DNA of 64,000 nucleotides from Sciscionella marina DSM 45152 (GCF_000379465.1 NZ_KB905392.1:124001-188000), one strand, 5' to 3'. Shown: positions 33,046 through 42,485, counted from the stretch's first letter. The notes: a model not told the origin generated them from the sequence alone. Program-made: numbers and translations.

Positions 33046-34479
33046 ATGACGACATCGCTGTACATCGACGGTGCATGGGTACCCGGTCACGGGGAGCCGT
33101 TCGCGACCGTGGATCCGGCCACCGAGGACCCGATCACCGAGGTGACCTGCGCGGACGGTACCGATGTGGACGCCGCGGTGGACGCGGCCCGGCGCGCGCT
33201 GCGGTCTCCGGCCTGGGCCGGGCTCGCCGCGCCGGAACGGGCGCGGCTGCTGTTCCGGCTCGCCGAACTGGTCGAGGAGAACGCCGAGGAACTGGCTCGC
33301 CTCGAATCACGTGATCAGGGCCAGCCGCTGGACATCGCCCGCCAGGTCAGCGTGGCGAACACGGCCGAGCACTTCCGCTACTACGCGGGCTGGGTCACCA
33401 AACTCGAAGGTTCGGTGCTCCCGGTCTCCTATCCGGACACGCTGCACTACACCCGCCGCGAACCGGTCGGCGTGTGCGGGCTGATCACCCCGTGGAATTT
33501 CCCGATGATGATCGCCTCCTGGAAGCTGGCCCCGGCACTGGCCACCAGCAACACGGTGATCCTCAAACCGGCCGAGCAGACCCCGCTCACCTCGATCCGG
33601 CTGGTCGAGCTCGCCGAGCGGGCCGGTTTCCCACCCGGCGTGGTCAACCTGCTCACCGGGGACGGCAAGATCGGCAGGGCGCTCGTCGAGCACCCGCGGG
33701 TGGACAAGATCTCGTTCACCGGCTCCACCGCGGTCGGCCGGGAGATCGTCGCGGGCAGCGCGGGAAACCTGAAGCGGGTCACCCTCGAGCTCGGCGGCAA
33801 GGCACCGAGCATCATCGCCCGGGACGCGGACATCGACGCCGCCGTGGCAGGCAATGTGCAGGGCGCGCTGCTCAACAGCGGCCAGGTGTGCGCCGCCTAC
33901 TCACGCTTCTATGTGGACCGGGCCCGCGCGGACGAGTTCGTGGACAAGCTCGCCGCGGCGGTGCGGGCGATTCCGGCCGGACCCGGCGAGGGCTCCGGGC
34001 TCGGTCCGCTCGTCTCGGCCGCGCATCTCGGCAAGGTGGAGCAGATGGTCGCGACGGGGATCGAGGAACGCGCGGAACTGGTCACGGGCGGGGAACGGGC
34101 CGGTGAGCGCGGCTACTACTACCGGCCGACCGTGTTCTCCGGGGTGACAGACCGGATGAGCATCGCGCGGGACGAGATCTTCGGCCCGGTACTTCCGGTG
34201 CTCACCTACGACGGCGAGGATGAGCTCGCCGCGCTCGCCGAGCGTGCCAACGACACCGACTACGGCCTCGCCGCCGCGGTATGGACCTCGGACCTGCGGG
34301 CCGCGCACCGGCTCGCCGCGGACATCCGCGCGGGCGCGGTGTTCGTGAACATGCCGCCGATCCCCGATCCGGTCGCGCCGTGGGGCGGGTTCAAGGCCAG
34401 CGGCTGGGGCCGGGAGATGGGCAGTCACGCGCTCGACACCTACACCGAGGTGAAGGGCGTCTGGATCCACCACGGCTGA
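33046..34479 (+). CDS. NAD(P)-dependent aldehyde dehydrogenase
   Basis: 477-residue aldehyde dehydrogenase. It carries PWNFPMMIASWK, the Rossmann segment KISFTGSTAVGR, Glu in LELGGKAP, catalytic Cys in NSGQVCAAY, and EIFGPVLPV. It oxidises an aldehyde to its acid, plausibly the product of the alcohol dehydrogenase at 28903 or the GMC enzyme at 35327. GGGAG lies six bases ahead of the ATG. The 114-base gap before it may hold a promoter, but no clear operator was seen. Confidence 0.93.
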   Translation: MTTSLYIDGAWVPGHGEPFATVDPATEDPITEVTCADGTDVDAAVDAARRALRSPAWAGLAAPERARLLFRLAELVEENAEELARLESRDQGQPLDIARQVSVANTAEHFRYYAGWVTKLEGSVLPVSYPDTLHYTRREPVGVCGLITPWNFPMMIASWKLAPALATSNTVILKPAEQTPLTSIRLVELAERAGFPPGVVNLLTGDGKIGRALVEHPRVDKISFTGSTAVGREIVAGSAGNLKRVTLELGGKAPSIIARDADIDAAVAGNVQGALLNSGQVCAAYSRFYVDRARADEFVDKLAAAVRAIPAGPGEGSGLGPLVSAAHLGKVEQMVATGIEERAELVTGGERAGERGYYYRPTVFSGVTDRMSIARDEIFGPVLPVLTYDGEDELAALAERANDTDYGLAAAVWTSDLRAAHRLAADIRAGAVFVNMPPIPDPVAPWGGFKASGWGREMGSHALDTYTEVKGVWIHHG

Positions 34480-34506
34480 AATCCCCGGGAACCGTAAGGA
34501 GAACGA

Positions 34507-35307
34507 ATGACATCGGCTGATATCGAGAACACCGAGACCTGGCTGCCGCTGGACGGCCTCGAGCCCGGTTTCTCCGCCAACCGTGCGCCGCACAGCCGTG
34601 ATCTGGACGGCAGGAAGATCACGGTACGCCTCGAGGACGGCACCGCGATCCGGCATGAGTTCGGGCCGGACACCGTCGACTGGGCGATCGGCGAGGAGAA
34701 CGGATCGGATGAGTACGAGGCCTTCGAGGTCGACTCCGGGCTGTACTTCGTGCAGTTCCTGCACCGGCACGATCCGCGGCAGGCGGTCTCCCTGGTGCTC
34801 GACCTGACCGGTGGGCACGCGCTGGCCGTGCTCGGCGTGATCGGCGAACCGGAAAGGAGGCCGACCGTGGTGTCCCAGCGGTTCGACGTGGGCACCATCG
34901 AGGGCTGCACCGTGACGGGTGCCGCGCCCGCGCCGACCGCCGAACTGCTCGGCAGGCGGATGCTGTGGCAGTACAGCCCGACCCACCGCTACGAGCACGT
35001 CTACCTCACCGAGCACTGGTACACCTTCCACTGCCTTTCCGGGCCGGAGCAGGGGCTCGCCGATACCGATGCCTGCACCTATTACCGGATCCGGCCGGGC
35101 ATCTTCGTGTTCGCCTGGCGGGAAAAGGTGGTGCCGTGTGCCGCGGTGACCATCGCCGACCACCGGAATTTCGGTCCGGGTGGCGCCCGCTCGCACGGGG
35201 CATTGTTCGGGCTGCACGAGGACGGCAAGCAGATCGTGCACTTCACTTTCGGCGCCTATGGCCGATTGCTGAGCACGACCGTGTACCCGGACACGGTGGG
35301 CGACTGA
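34507..35307 (+). CDS. MoaF-like protein
   Basis: 266 residues that resemble MoaF, a two-domain lipocalin-like protein first noted in the monoamine regulon of enteric bacteria: an N-terminal part with DGTAIRHEF and a C-terminal part with HYEH-like YEHVYLTEHWYTFHCL and YYRIRPGIFVFAWREK. The biochemical role is poorly known; relatives sit in aromatic and amine catabolic clusters. It follows the aldehyde dehydrogenase by 27 bases with AAGGAG ahead of its ATG and precedes the GMC oxidoreductase by 19, so it belongs to one transcript. Confidence 0.75.
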   Translation: MTSADIENTETWLPLDGLEPGFSANRAPHSRDLDGRKITVRLEDGTAIRHEFGPDTVDWAIGEENGSDEYEAFEVDSGLYFVQFLHRHDPRQAVSLVLDLTGGHALAVLGVIGEPERRPTVVSQRFDVGTIEGCTVTGAAPAPTAELLGRRMLWQYSPTHRYEHVYLTEHWYTFHCLSGPEQGLADTDACTYYRIRPGIFVFAWREKVVPCAAVTIADHRNFGPGGARSHGALFGLHEDGKQIVHFTFGAYGRLLSTTVYPDTVGD

Positions 35308-35326
35308 GTTCCCGGATGGCGCAGTC

Positions 35327-36811
35327 ATGACCGCGGGTGTGGACGTCATCGTGGTCGGAGCCGGCTCGGCGGGTTCGGTGCTGACCCGGCGGTTCGTGGA
35401 CGCAGGACGCACGGTGCAGCTCCTCGAGGCGGGCGGCCCCGACGGCAGCGAGGCGATCCACGATCCGGCGCGGATGCTGGAACTCTGGCACGGTCCCCAT
35501 GACTGGGACTACCGCACGGTCCCCCAGCCGGCGGCGGCCGGACGGCAGCTGCACCTTCCACGGGGCAAGGTGTTCGGCGGTTCGCACGCGCTGAACGCCA
35601 TGATCTGGGTGCGCGGAGCGCCCGCCGATTTCCGGCACTGGGCGGCACTGACCGACCAGCGCTGGTCCTGGGAACGGGTCCGGGAGCTCTACCGCGGCAT
35701 CGAGGGCGGCATGCTGGACGTGGTGCCGAACGTCCCGCTGCATCCGGTGCAGGAGGCCATCATCGAGGCCGCGGTCGGCTGCGGGCATCCGTACAACCCG
35801 GACTACAACGGCGAATCCCTGGACGGGGTCTCGGTCCAGCAGGTGACCATCCGCGAGGGCAGGCGGCTCACCAGCTGGCAGGCCTATGCCGAACCGGTGC
35901 TCGACCGCCCGGGCCTGACCGCGTACTCCGATGCCCGGGTGCATCGCCTGCGGCACAACGGAAACCGGATCACCGGCGTGGACTACGAGCGCGCCGGCCG
36001 GATGGTGACGGCCGAGGCGGATCTGGTGGTGCTCGCCGCGGGCGCGCTCGACTCGCCGCGCATTCTGCAGCGCAGCGGGATCGGTCCGGGACGGTGGCTG
36101 CGTTCCCTCGGCATCGAGGTGCTCGCGGATCTGCCGGGTGTCGGCGAGAACCTGCACGATCATCTGCTGTGCCCGGTGCTGTTCGGCGCGGAAGGACGCC
36201 CCGTCGAGCCGCCGCGCCAGGGCCGCTCGATCACCCAGACGCATCTGTTCGCCAAGACCCGAGCCGATCTCGACGCGCCGGACATGCAGCCCATTCACTT
36301 CAGTGTGCCGATGTACCTGCCCGGGATGACCGGTCCGGAGCACGGTTTCTCGCTGATGGCCGGGCTGATCGCCCCGCGCAGCAGGGGAAGCGTGCGGATC
36401 GCGGGCCCCGAGCCCGATGCCGAGCCGCTGATCGATCTCGGCGCCCTCGCCGAACCCGAGGACCTGGAGGTGCTCGCCACCTCGGTGCGCCAGTGCCGCG
36501 AGATCGGTGCCGCCATGGCCGCCGAATGGGGCGCCCGCGAGCTGTATCCCGGTCCCGCGATCTCCGGGACCGCCGCGGTGCGCGAGTACGTCCGGAGCAC
36601 CGCGGTGACCTACCACCATCAGGTCGGCACCTGCGCGATGGGCCGGGACGCGATGTCGGTCGTGGGGCCGGATCTGCGCGTGCACGGGGTCGATGGCCTC
36701 GCCGTCGCCGATGCCTCGGTCATGCCGAGGGTGCCGAGCGGGAACACGAACGCGCCCGCGGTGCTCATCGGCGAGCAGGCGGGCGCGTTCCTCACCGCCG
36801 GCCACGACTAG
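35327..36811 (+). CDS. GMC-family FAD oxidoreductase (choline dehydrogenase-like)
   Basis: 494-residue flavoprotein. N-terminal FAD loop VVGAGSAGSVL, the GMC signature LPRGKVFGGSHALNAMIWVRG region near residue 80, and the C-terminal active site with TYHHQVGTCAMG and SGNTNAPAVLIGEQAG are present. Such enzymes oxidise primary alcohols or sugars to aldehydes with FAD. As the last gene of the 28.9-36.8 kb run it could feed the aldehyde dehydrogenase two genes upstream. Electron acceptor unknown. Confidence 0.92.
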   Translation: MTAGVDVIVVGAGSAGSVLTRRFVDAGRTVQLLEAGGPDGSEAIHDPARMLELWHGPHDWDYRTVPQPAAAGRQLHLPRGKVFGGSHALNAMIWVRGAPADFRHWAALTDQRWSWERVRELYRGIEGGMLDVVPNVPLHPVQEAIIEAAVGCGHPYNPDYNGESLDGVSVQQVTIREGRRLTSWQAYAEPVLDRPGLTAYSDARVHRLRHNGNRITGVDYERAGRMVTAEADLVVLAAGALDSPRILQRSGIGPGRWLRSLGIEVLADLPGVGENLHDHLLCPVLFGAEGRPVEPPRQGRSITQTHLFAKTRADLDAPDMQPIHFSVPMYLPGMTGPEHGFSLMAGLIAPRSRGSVRIAGPEPDAEPLIDLGALAEPEDLEVLATSVRQCREIGAAMAAEWGARELYPGPAISGTAAVREYVRSTAVTYHHQVGTCAMGRDAMSVVGPDLRVHGVDGLAVADASVMPRVPSGNTNAPAVLIGEQAGAFLTAGHD

Positions 36812-36878
36812 CCGTCGGCCGCACCCGCGGCATCGCCGGGTACCCGTGAGACTTGCCGCATCGCCCAGGCAGTGTCCG

Positions 36879-37100
36879 TTACCAGCCGATTCCGTGGTCG
36901 GCAGCAAGCACGCTGTACCGGCCGGTATCGGGCTCGAGCCACTGGACGGTGTCGCGTGCCAGACCGCTGAGCGGGACGCCGCCGTCGGCGGTGTGCTCGG
37001 GCCATCGGATGCGCAGGACCGTACTGACCAGGCGATGATCGCTGCGTCGGAGGCGACGCCGGCCGGCCGGACCGGGTGCGCGGAGGCCCGCGCCGGTCAT
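36879..37100 (-). CDS. Small hypothetical protein coupled to the quinone oxidoreductase
   Basis: 73 residues: a basic start followed by a well-formed stretch VLRIRWPEHTADGGVPLSG and an end at DHGIGW. Third codon positions are nearly all G or C in the second half, as in real genes here. Its ATG overlaps the oxidoreductase stop by ATGA (37097-37100), which supports translation. I recognise no family; it might be a shortened remnant of a longer protein, since the first 30 residues look unstructured. Confidence 0.45.
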   Translation of the reverse strand: MTGAGLRAPGPAGRRRLRRSDHRLVSTVLRIRWPEHTADGGVPLSGLARDTVQWLEPDTGRYSVLAADHGIGW

Positions 37101-38044
37101 ACGGTGAGTACCGATTTGCCGATGACGGCCCGGTCGCCGATCTCGGCGTGCGCGTCGGCGGCGCGGTCCAGCGGGACGCGTTGCCCGATCACCGGGCGCA
37201 CCAGCCCACGGGTGAGCAGATCGAGTCCCGCGCGGATGTGACGGTGCACGGTGCCGGAGGCGATCTGGGCTTCGACGCCGACGACGGTGATCCCGCGATC
37301 GGCGGCCGTCGGGCCGAACTCACCAGCGGCGGCGCCGTATGCGTGGAATGTCCCGCCGTCCCGGGTCAGCCTGAACGCGGCCCGTCCGATCGCACCGCCC
37401 GCACCGTCGAAGACCACGTCGAAAGGCCCACCGGCAAGGTCGGCCCAGTCGTCGCGGCGGTAGTCGACCGCGACGTCGGCGCCCAACGCGGCGACAGCGG
37501 CACGCTTGTGCGGTCCACCGGCCGTACCGGCCACCTGCGCACCGGCAGCCTTGGCGAGCGGGACGAACCAGTGGCCGAGGCTTCCCGCCGCAGCGGTGAC
37601 GAGAACACGGCTGTCAGCACCGAGAGGTGAGCGTTCCAGCCGGTCGAGCGCGAGCACCCCGTCGTGCAGTGCGGCCGTCGCGACTGCACCGTCGAGGCAT
37701 TCGGGTATGTCGATCGCCTCCGGCGCGTCGATCACCACCAGTTCGGCGTAGGCCCCGGCGTCGCCGGTCCGCGCGACGACCCGCGTCCCGATCCGCTCGG
37801 CGTCCACGCCTTCGCCGACGGCCCGGATCCTCCCCGCCACACCGGTGCCGGGCACCCACGGCGGCCGCATCGGGAAGAACTCCTGCCCCCACCCGGCCCG
37901 CAGCTGGGTGTCGATGAACAACACCTCGGCGAACTCCACTTCCACCAGAACCTGTCCGTCCGCAACGACCGGGTCCGGCACCACCCGTTTCGCCAGCACT
38001 TCCGGCCCGCCGAACTCACTGATCTCCACAACGTGCACAGCCAT
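37097..38044 (-). CDS. NADPH:quinone oxidoreductase-like zinc-free MDR protein
   Basis: 315-residue medium-chain reductase without the zinc cysteines. GTGVAGRIRAVGEGV, the AAAGSLGHWFVPLAKAAGAQV nucleotide loop region and FDVVFDGAGG identify the quinone-reductase/zeta-crystallin branch. It should reduce quinones or enals with NADPH. ATG 38044 directly abuts GGAGGAGG; GTG 38038 has better spacing and may be the true start. The promoter carries a SoxR-type box with a 19-base spacer, so expression is probably switched on by redox-cycling compounds, as for a similar oxidoreductase in the Streptomyces SoxR regulon. Confidence 0.9.
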   Translation of the reverse strand: MAVHVVEISEFGGPEVLAKRVVPDPVVADGQVLVEVEFAEVLFIDTQLRAGWGQEFFPMRPPWVPGTGVAGRIRAVGEGVDAERIGTRVVARTGDAGAYAELVVIDAPEAIDIPECLDGAVATAALHDGVLALDRLERSPLGADSRVLVTAAAGSLGHWFVPLAKAAGAQVAGTAGGPHKRAAVAALGADVAVDYRRDDWADLAGGPFDVVFDGAGGAIGRAAFRLTRDGGTFHAYGAAAGEFGPTAADRGITVVGVEAQIASGTVHRHIRAGLDLLTRGLVRPVIGQRVPLDRAADAHAEIGDRAVIGKSVLTV

Positions 38045-38068
38045 CCTCCTCCGTCTCGGTCTGACCCG

Positions 38069-38099
38069 ACGCTACGACCTCAACAATGCTTGAGGTCAA
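38069..38099 (-). promoter_or_regulatory. SoxR-type (MerR-family) promoter with 19-bp spacer
   Basis: Read leftward, TTGACC (38099-38094) and TAGCGT (38074-38069) are separated by exactly 19 bases, the over-long spacer that MerR-family activators correct. Centred in it is CCTCAA CAATGC TTGAGG (38078-38095), matching the SoxR box layout CCTCAA-N6-TTGAGG, with symmetry extending to GACCTCAA/TTGAGGTC (38076-38097). The start codon is 25 bases downstream. No soxR gene is in the window. Confidence 0.75.
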
Positions 38100-38281
38100 C
38101 CGGAGAATTCCGTCCGGTGGCACCCGGCCATCAGGGCGGCGGCAGTCGGCTGATCGGTGGAGGTCGTTCAGTGCCGGTGAAGATCCGGTGGTAGACCCCT
38201 CGGCGGTCAGGGCGCGGGACCCGCGAAACCGTCCGTGCCGGTGCCCCGGTATCCGGGCCCAGCACGCTGGGACCGGCGCGG

Positions 38282-39988
38282 TCAGGCCTCGTACACGATC
38301 TCGCCGTCGAGCACCGTCATCCGGACCGGAACCTCCGGCAGCTCGTGCGGATCCACCGCGAGCGGATCGGCGCCGAGCACACACAGATCGGCGACCTTGC
38401 CCACCTCGAGTGAGCCTTTCCAGTCCTCGGCATGATCCTGCCAGGCTCCGCCGAGGGTGTAGCAGCGGATCGCCTCGAGCACCCCGATCCGGTGTTCGGC
38501 GCCGATGACCTTCCCGCTCGCCTTCGACTCGCGCAGCACCGCGGCGGCGATCCCGGCGCGCCAGTCCGGTGCGGTGACGGGGGCGTCGGAACTGAACGCC
38601 AGCGGCACCCCGGCGTCCAGTACCCCGCGCATGGCGTGCTGGCGTGCCGTGCGCTCCTCGCCGATCACCTCGCTGAGCAGTTCGCCGAGCGCGGACTGGA
38701 TCGCGGGCTGTGGGTTGAGCCCGATCCGGTTGCGGGCCATGGTCGCGATCGTCCCCGGGCTGAGCAGATCGCCGTGGATGACATAGTGCCGCGGATCGGG
38801 TTCGCCGGTGCGCGCGGCCGCGACATAGGCGGCGACCACCGCGTCCACCGCACGGTCCCCGGTCGCGTGCGTGCCGACCTGATATCCGGCCTCGTGCGCG
38901 GCGGCGATCATGGCAGCGAGTTCGGTCTCGCGCGCCGCCTCGCTGTCCCCGCCGACCACCAGCGAGCCGTACGCGTCCGGGCGGCACTCGTACGGCTCGG
39001 ACATCCACGCGGTGCGGCTCGGCGGGATCCCGTCGGCGAAGATCTTCACCCCGCCGATACGCAGCCGGGCCGGGTCGATCCCTTGCGGGGGCCGAAATTC
39101 GCGCAGCCCGTCCTCGATGTCCCGCGCGGTGGCCGCCTTGTCCGGGTCCCCGAACAACAGCAGCACGTTGACCCTGGCGCGCAGTTCACCGCTGCGCGCG
39201 AACTCCGCGTACACCTCGATCCCCTCCTGGTGGAAGGCGCCGCCGAGCTGCCCGTCCCCGCCGGGTCCGAGCGCCGGATCGGTGAAACTGGTGATGCCCA
39301 GGGGGGTGAGCACATCCAGGGTGGTGCGCAGCGCGGTGCGCCGCTGTTCCCGGTCGGCCGATGGCAGGTGCGCGTGCACGAGAGCCTGGGCGCCGAACTC
39401 GCGCAGCAGCCCGGTCGGTTCCCCGGTCACCGGATCCTTGACCACCTCGCTGCCCGGCGGCGGCACGGTGTCCGCATCGATCCCGGCGGCCCGCAACGCC
39501 GTGCTGTTGAGCCAGGATGAGTGCCCGTAGGTTTCCTCGAGCACCACCGGGTGCGCGGTGGTCGCCGCGTCCAGATCGGCGCGGTCCGGCGACCGGGACG
39601 GATCGGCCTGGCACTCCGCGAGGAACGCGGCATCCCAGCCGGTTCCCCGGATCCAGGTGCCCTCGGGCAGTTCGCTCGCCCGTTCCCGCACGGCCGCGGT
39701 CACCTCGGCGATGGAGCGCACCCGCGGAAAACCGACGTCGACCACGACCGGTGGCCGGTTCAGTCCGACCCCGAAGGCGTGCAGGTGCGAATCGTTGATG
39801 CCGGGAAGAACCGCTCCCCCGTCGAGTTCCACGACCCGCGTCCCCGGCCCACACAGTTCCCGCACCTCGGCCTCGGTGCCGACCGCGGCTATCCGCCCCT
39901 CCACGACCGCGAGTGCCTCGGTGACGCGGTCACGACCGTCGACGGTGATGACGCTGCCACCGAGGAAGACCAGATCTGCGTGCGGCAT
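38282..39988 (-). CDS. YtcJ-like amidohydrolase (paralogue)
   Basis: 568-residue amidohydrolase with the full YtcJ pattern: PGINDSHLHAFG, GGVKIFADGIPPSRTAW, HATGDRAV, YVIHGDLLSPG and AFSSDAPVTAPDWR. Paralogue of the protein at 27458-28813 but longer by about 115 residues, mostly in the N-terminal half. It should hydrolyse an amide or related C-N bond. ATG 39988 follows AAGGAG at about ten bases. It is divergent from an MFS transporter over 180 bases, suggesting that the transporter imports its substrate or exports its product. Confidence 0.9.
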   Translation of the reverse strand: MPHADLVFLGGSVITVDGRDRVTEALAVVEGRIAAVGTEAEVRELCGPGTRVVELDGGAVLPGINDSHLHAFGVGLNRPPVVVDVGFPRVRSIAEVTAAVRERASELPEGTWIRGTGWDAAFLAECQADPSRSPDRADLDAATTAHPVVLEETYGHSSWLNSTALRAAGIDADTVPPPGSEVVKDPVTGEPTGLLREFGAQALVHAHLPSADREQRRTALRTTLDVLTPLGITSFTDPALGPGGDGQLGGAFHQEGIEVYAEFARSGELRARVNVLLLFGDPDKAATARDIEDGLREFRPPQGIDPARLRIGGVKIFADGIPPSRTAWMSEPYECRPDAYGSLVVGGDSEAARETELAAMIAAAHEAGYQVGTHATGDRAVDAVVAAYVAAARTGEPDPRHYVIHGDLLSPGTIATMARNRIGLNPQPAIQSALGELLSEVIGEERTARQHAMRGVLDAGVPLAFSSDAPVTAPDWRAGIAAAVLRESKASGKVIGAEHRIGVLEAIRCYTLGGAWQDHAEDWKGSLEVGKVADLCVLGADPLAVDPHELPEVPVRMTVLDGEIVYEA

Positions 39989-40168
39989 GCCGGAAAACTC
40001 CTTCCACCGGGTGCTGGACACGACCAGCTCAGCAGACCGGCGTGGCCCGCGCGAGTGCCGATGCGTCCACTGGCAACCCCTGTGCGGCCACGGACAAGAC
40101 CGCCACTGCCCGGCACGCCTACCGTTCCGATTGCCCGGCCAGGAGCAAGGCTTGGAAAGCAGGAGACA

Positions 40169-41440
40169 GTGCGCGACGAAGCGATCGAACAAGGCGTTCA
40201 GCGGATCCCGGAAACCGCCCAGGAACCGGAGGCACGCGGGCTCGGGTTCTCGATCATCTACGCCCTGGCCAGCCTCGGGGTGTACACCGCCATGCTCACC
40301 CCGGCCACGGTGAGCCTTTCGCTGCGGATCAGCCGACTGGCCCCGCAGGACCCAGCGGGCGGGCTCGCGGTCATCGCCTCGGTCGGCGGGGTGTGCGCGC
40401 TGATCGGCAACCCGCTGTTCGGCAGGCTCAGCGACCGCTGCCGGTCCCGGTTCGGCAGGCGCCGCCCGTTCATCCTCGGCGGACTGGTGATCGCGGTGCC
40501 CTCGGTGCTGTTGCTCGGCCTCGCGCCGAATCTGCTTGTCGCCGGGATCGCCTGGTGTATCGCGCAATTGGCCATCGCGGGTGCGCTCGCCTCGACCACC
40601 GCGGTGCTCGTGGACCAGGTCCCGATGCGCCAGCGCGCGCGGATGTCCGGGCTGGTGCAGATCAGCATCTACATCGCCATCCTGCTCGGCACCTTCCTGG
40701 TGCGCCTCACCCCGACCGATCCGGTGCTGATGTTCCTGATCCCCGCCTGCCTCGCGGTGCTGCTCACCGTGCCGCTGCTGGTGGTGCTGCGCGATCCGGT
40801 GCTCACCCGAGCCGCGACGCCCGAACGTTCCCGGATCACCTCGATCTGGGTCTCTCCGCGCAAACACCCCGACTTCGGCTGGGCCTGGATTTCCCGGCTC
40901 CTCGTCTACATGGGCGCCTATGTGGTGACCACCTTCCTGACACTGATGGTCATCGACCGGCTCGGCCTGGACGCCGCCGAGGCCGCACAGGTCGTGTTCC
41001 TCGCCAACCTCGTCTACACCGGCGGCGTCGTGGTCAGTGCCCTGATCTCCGGGGTGTTCGCCGACCGGTTGCGCCGCTACAAGCCGTTCGTGCTCTGCTC
41101 GGCGGTCGTGTTCGGGATCGGGGTGCTGGTGCTGGCGTTCACCGATTCCCTCGCCGCGGTGCTCATCGGCATGCTCATCGGCGGGCTCGGCATGGGGACC
41201 TATGCCTCCGTCGACCTCGCCCTGCTCACCGGAGTGCTTCCGGAGAGCGGCAATGACGAGGCCAAGGACATGGGTCTGTTCCAGGTCGCGATCGCGCTCG
41301 CCAACTCCGTGGTCCCCGCGCTCGGTCCGGCGTTCCTGGCCATCGGCGGCGGGGGCAACTTCACCGCGCTGTTCATCGCGAGCACGGTGTTCGCGGTGTG
41401 CGGGGCGCTGCTGATCCTTCCGGTCCGCAAGGTGCGCTGA
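40169..41440 (+). CDS. MFS transporter
   Basis: 423-residue major-facilitator protein with about 12 helices. The loop motif between helices 2 and 3 is FGRLSDRCRSRFGRRRPF, and a related loop lies after helix 8 (FADRLRRYKPF). The pattern suits sugar/glycoside-cation or drug-type carriers; the substrate is unknown. GTG 40169 lies four bases after AGGAGA. A hydrophilic N-terminal tail of about 25 residues precedes helix 1. It is divergent from the YtcJ-like amidohydrolase. Confidence 0.9.
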   Translation: MRDEAIEQGVQRIPETAQEPEARGLGFSIIYALASLGVYTAMLTPATVSLSLRISRLAPQDPAGGLAVIASVGGVCALIGNPLFGRLSDRCRSRFGRRRPFILGGLVIAVPSVLLLGLAPNLLVAGIAWCIAQLAIAGALASTTAVLVDQVPMRQRARMSGLVQISIYIAILLGTFLVRLTPTDPVLMFLIPACLAVLLTVPLLVVLRDPVLTRAATPERSRITSIWVSPRKHPDFGWAWISRLLVYMGAYVVTTFLTLMVIDRLGLDAAEAAQVVFLANLVYTGGVVVSALISGVFADRLRRYKPFVLCSAVVFGIGVLVLAFTDSLAAVLIGMLIGGLGMGTYASVDLALLTGVLPESGNDEAKDMGLFQVAIALANSVVPALGPAFLAIGGGGNFTALFIASTVFAVCGALLILPVRKVR

Positions 41441-41678
41441 GCTCAGCGGCTCGGCGGCTCCTCATGACCAGCAGGGCGGCGTGCGCGGACCCGCCCGGCG
41501 GAATCAGCTCGGAAGAGCACCTGCCGATCCGGTTCCATTCCGGGAATCCGGCCATGGCCTCCCGCATTCCGAGGACGAACCTCCGGGCACTCGGCGGCTT
41601 CGCCCTCCGGAACCGGCTGCCATGCGGTGGAGCAGAACAGCCGGTTCTCCTGTTGCGGAAATTCGGAACGGCGAGGAC

Positions 41679-42485
41679 TCAGGGGTTTTTCCGCTCCAGC
41701 GCGGTACCGATGGGCACGGTCGGCAGATCCACCGCATGTCCCCCGCCATCGGCCACCAGCACCGAGCCGGTGATGAACGAGGCCTCCGGGGAGGCGAGGA
41801 ATCGGCAGACCGCGGCGATCTCCTCCGGCTCGGCCGCGCGGCGCAGCGGCAGATCCGCGGTCACCGCGGAATATCCCTGTTCGGCATCGGAAAACCCGGC
41901 CAGTTCGGCGAATTCGGCCATCTCGCCATCGGCCATCGGGGTGCGTACCCAGCCGGGACAGACCGCGTTCACCCGAACTCCCTTCGGGCCGTAGTCGCGC
42001 GCGAGCGAGCGGGTCAGCCCGAGCAGGGCGTGCTTGCCGACGGTGTACCCGGCGACCTCGGGGCCTGCGAAGAGTCCGGCGACCGAGGAGACGAGCACGA
42101 CGGATCCCTTGACGCGCACCAGTTCGGGCAGTGCGGCGCGGCAGATGACGAAGGCACTGTCCAGGTTGCCCGCCAGGGCCGCGCGCCACTGCTCGTCGGT
42201 GGTCTCGCCGACCGCGCCGACACCGTGCGTTCCCGCGCAGTGCACCAGCACATCCAGCCGGCCGAATTCCTCGCGCACCTGCGCCACGAGCGCCCGCGCG
42301 TCCGCGTCCACCGCGCAGTCGCCAGCGATCGCCCGTGCCCCCGTGCGTCCGGCGACCTCTTCGAGGGGCTCGGGGCGGCGCCCGGTCACCACCACGGTGG
42401 CGCCCTCCTCGGCGAGCCGGGCCGCGGTCGCCGCACCTATTCCCGTTCCCGCACCGGTGACCAGCGCTACCTTGTCCGCGAACAC
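41679..42485 (-). CDS. Short-chain dehydrogenase/reductase
   Basis: 268-residue classical SDR: TGAGTGIGAA, CAGTHG in place of NNAG, Ser-Ser in LVSSVAG, Tyr-x3-Lys in YTVGKHAL and a CPGWVRTPM loop. GTG 42485 has AAGGGAG five bases upstream. It follows the second SDR by 11 bases. With that SDR and the amino-acid-type permease it forms an operon divergent from an AraC regulator. Likely substrate: a hydroxy or keto group on the imported compound. Confidence 0.9.
   Translation of the reverse strand: MFADKVALVTGAGTGIGAATAARLAEEGATVVVTGRRPEPLEEVAGRTGARAIAGDCAVDADARALVAQVREEFGRLDVLVHCAGTHGVGAVGETTDEQWRAALAGNLDSAFVICRAALPELVRVKGSVVLVSSVAGLFAGPEVAGYTVGKHALLGLTRSLARDYGPKGVRVNAVCPGWVRTPMADGEMAEFAELAGFSDAEQGYSAVTADLPLRRAAEPEEIAAVCRFLASPEASFITGSVLVADGGGHAVDLPTVPIGTALERKNP

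Noticed and set aside
41441-41678. Possible gene remnant between the MFS and SDR genes
   Set aside because: A minus-strand frame shows some normal-looking residues, but nothing recognisable and no start; treated as intergenic.
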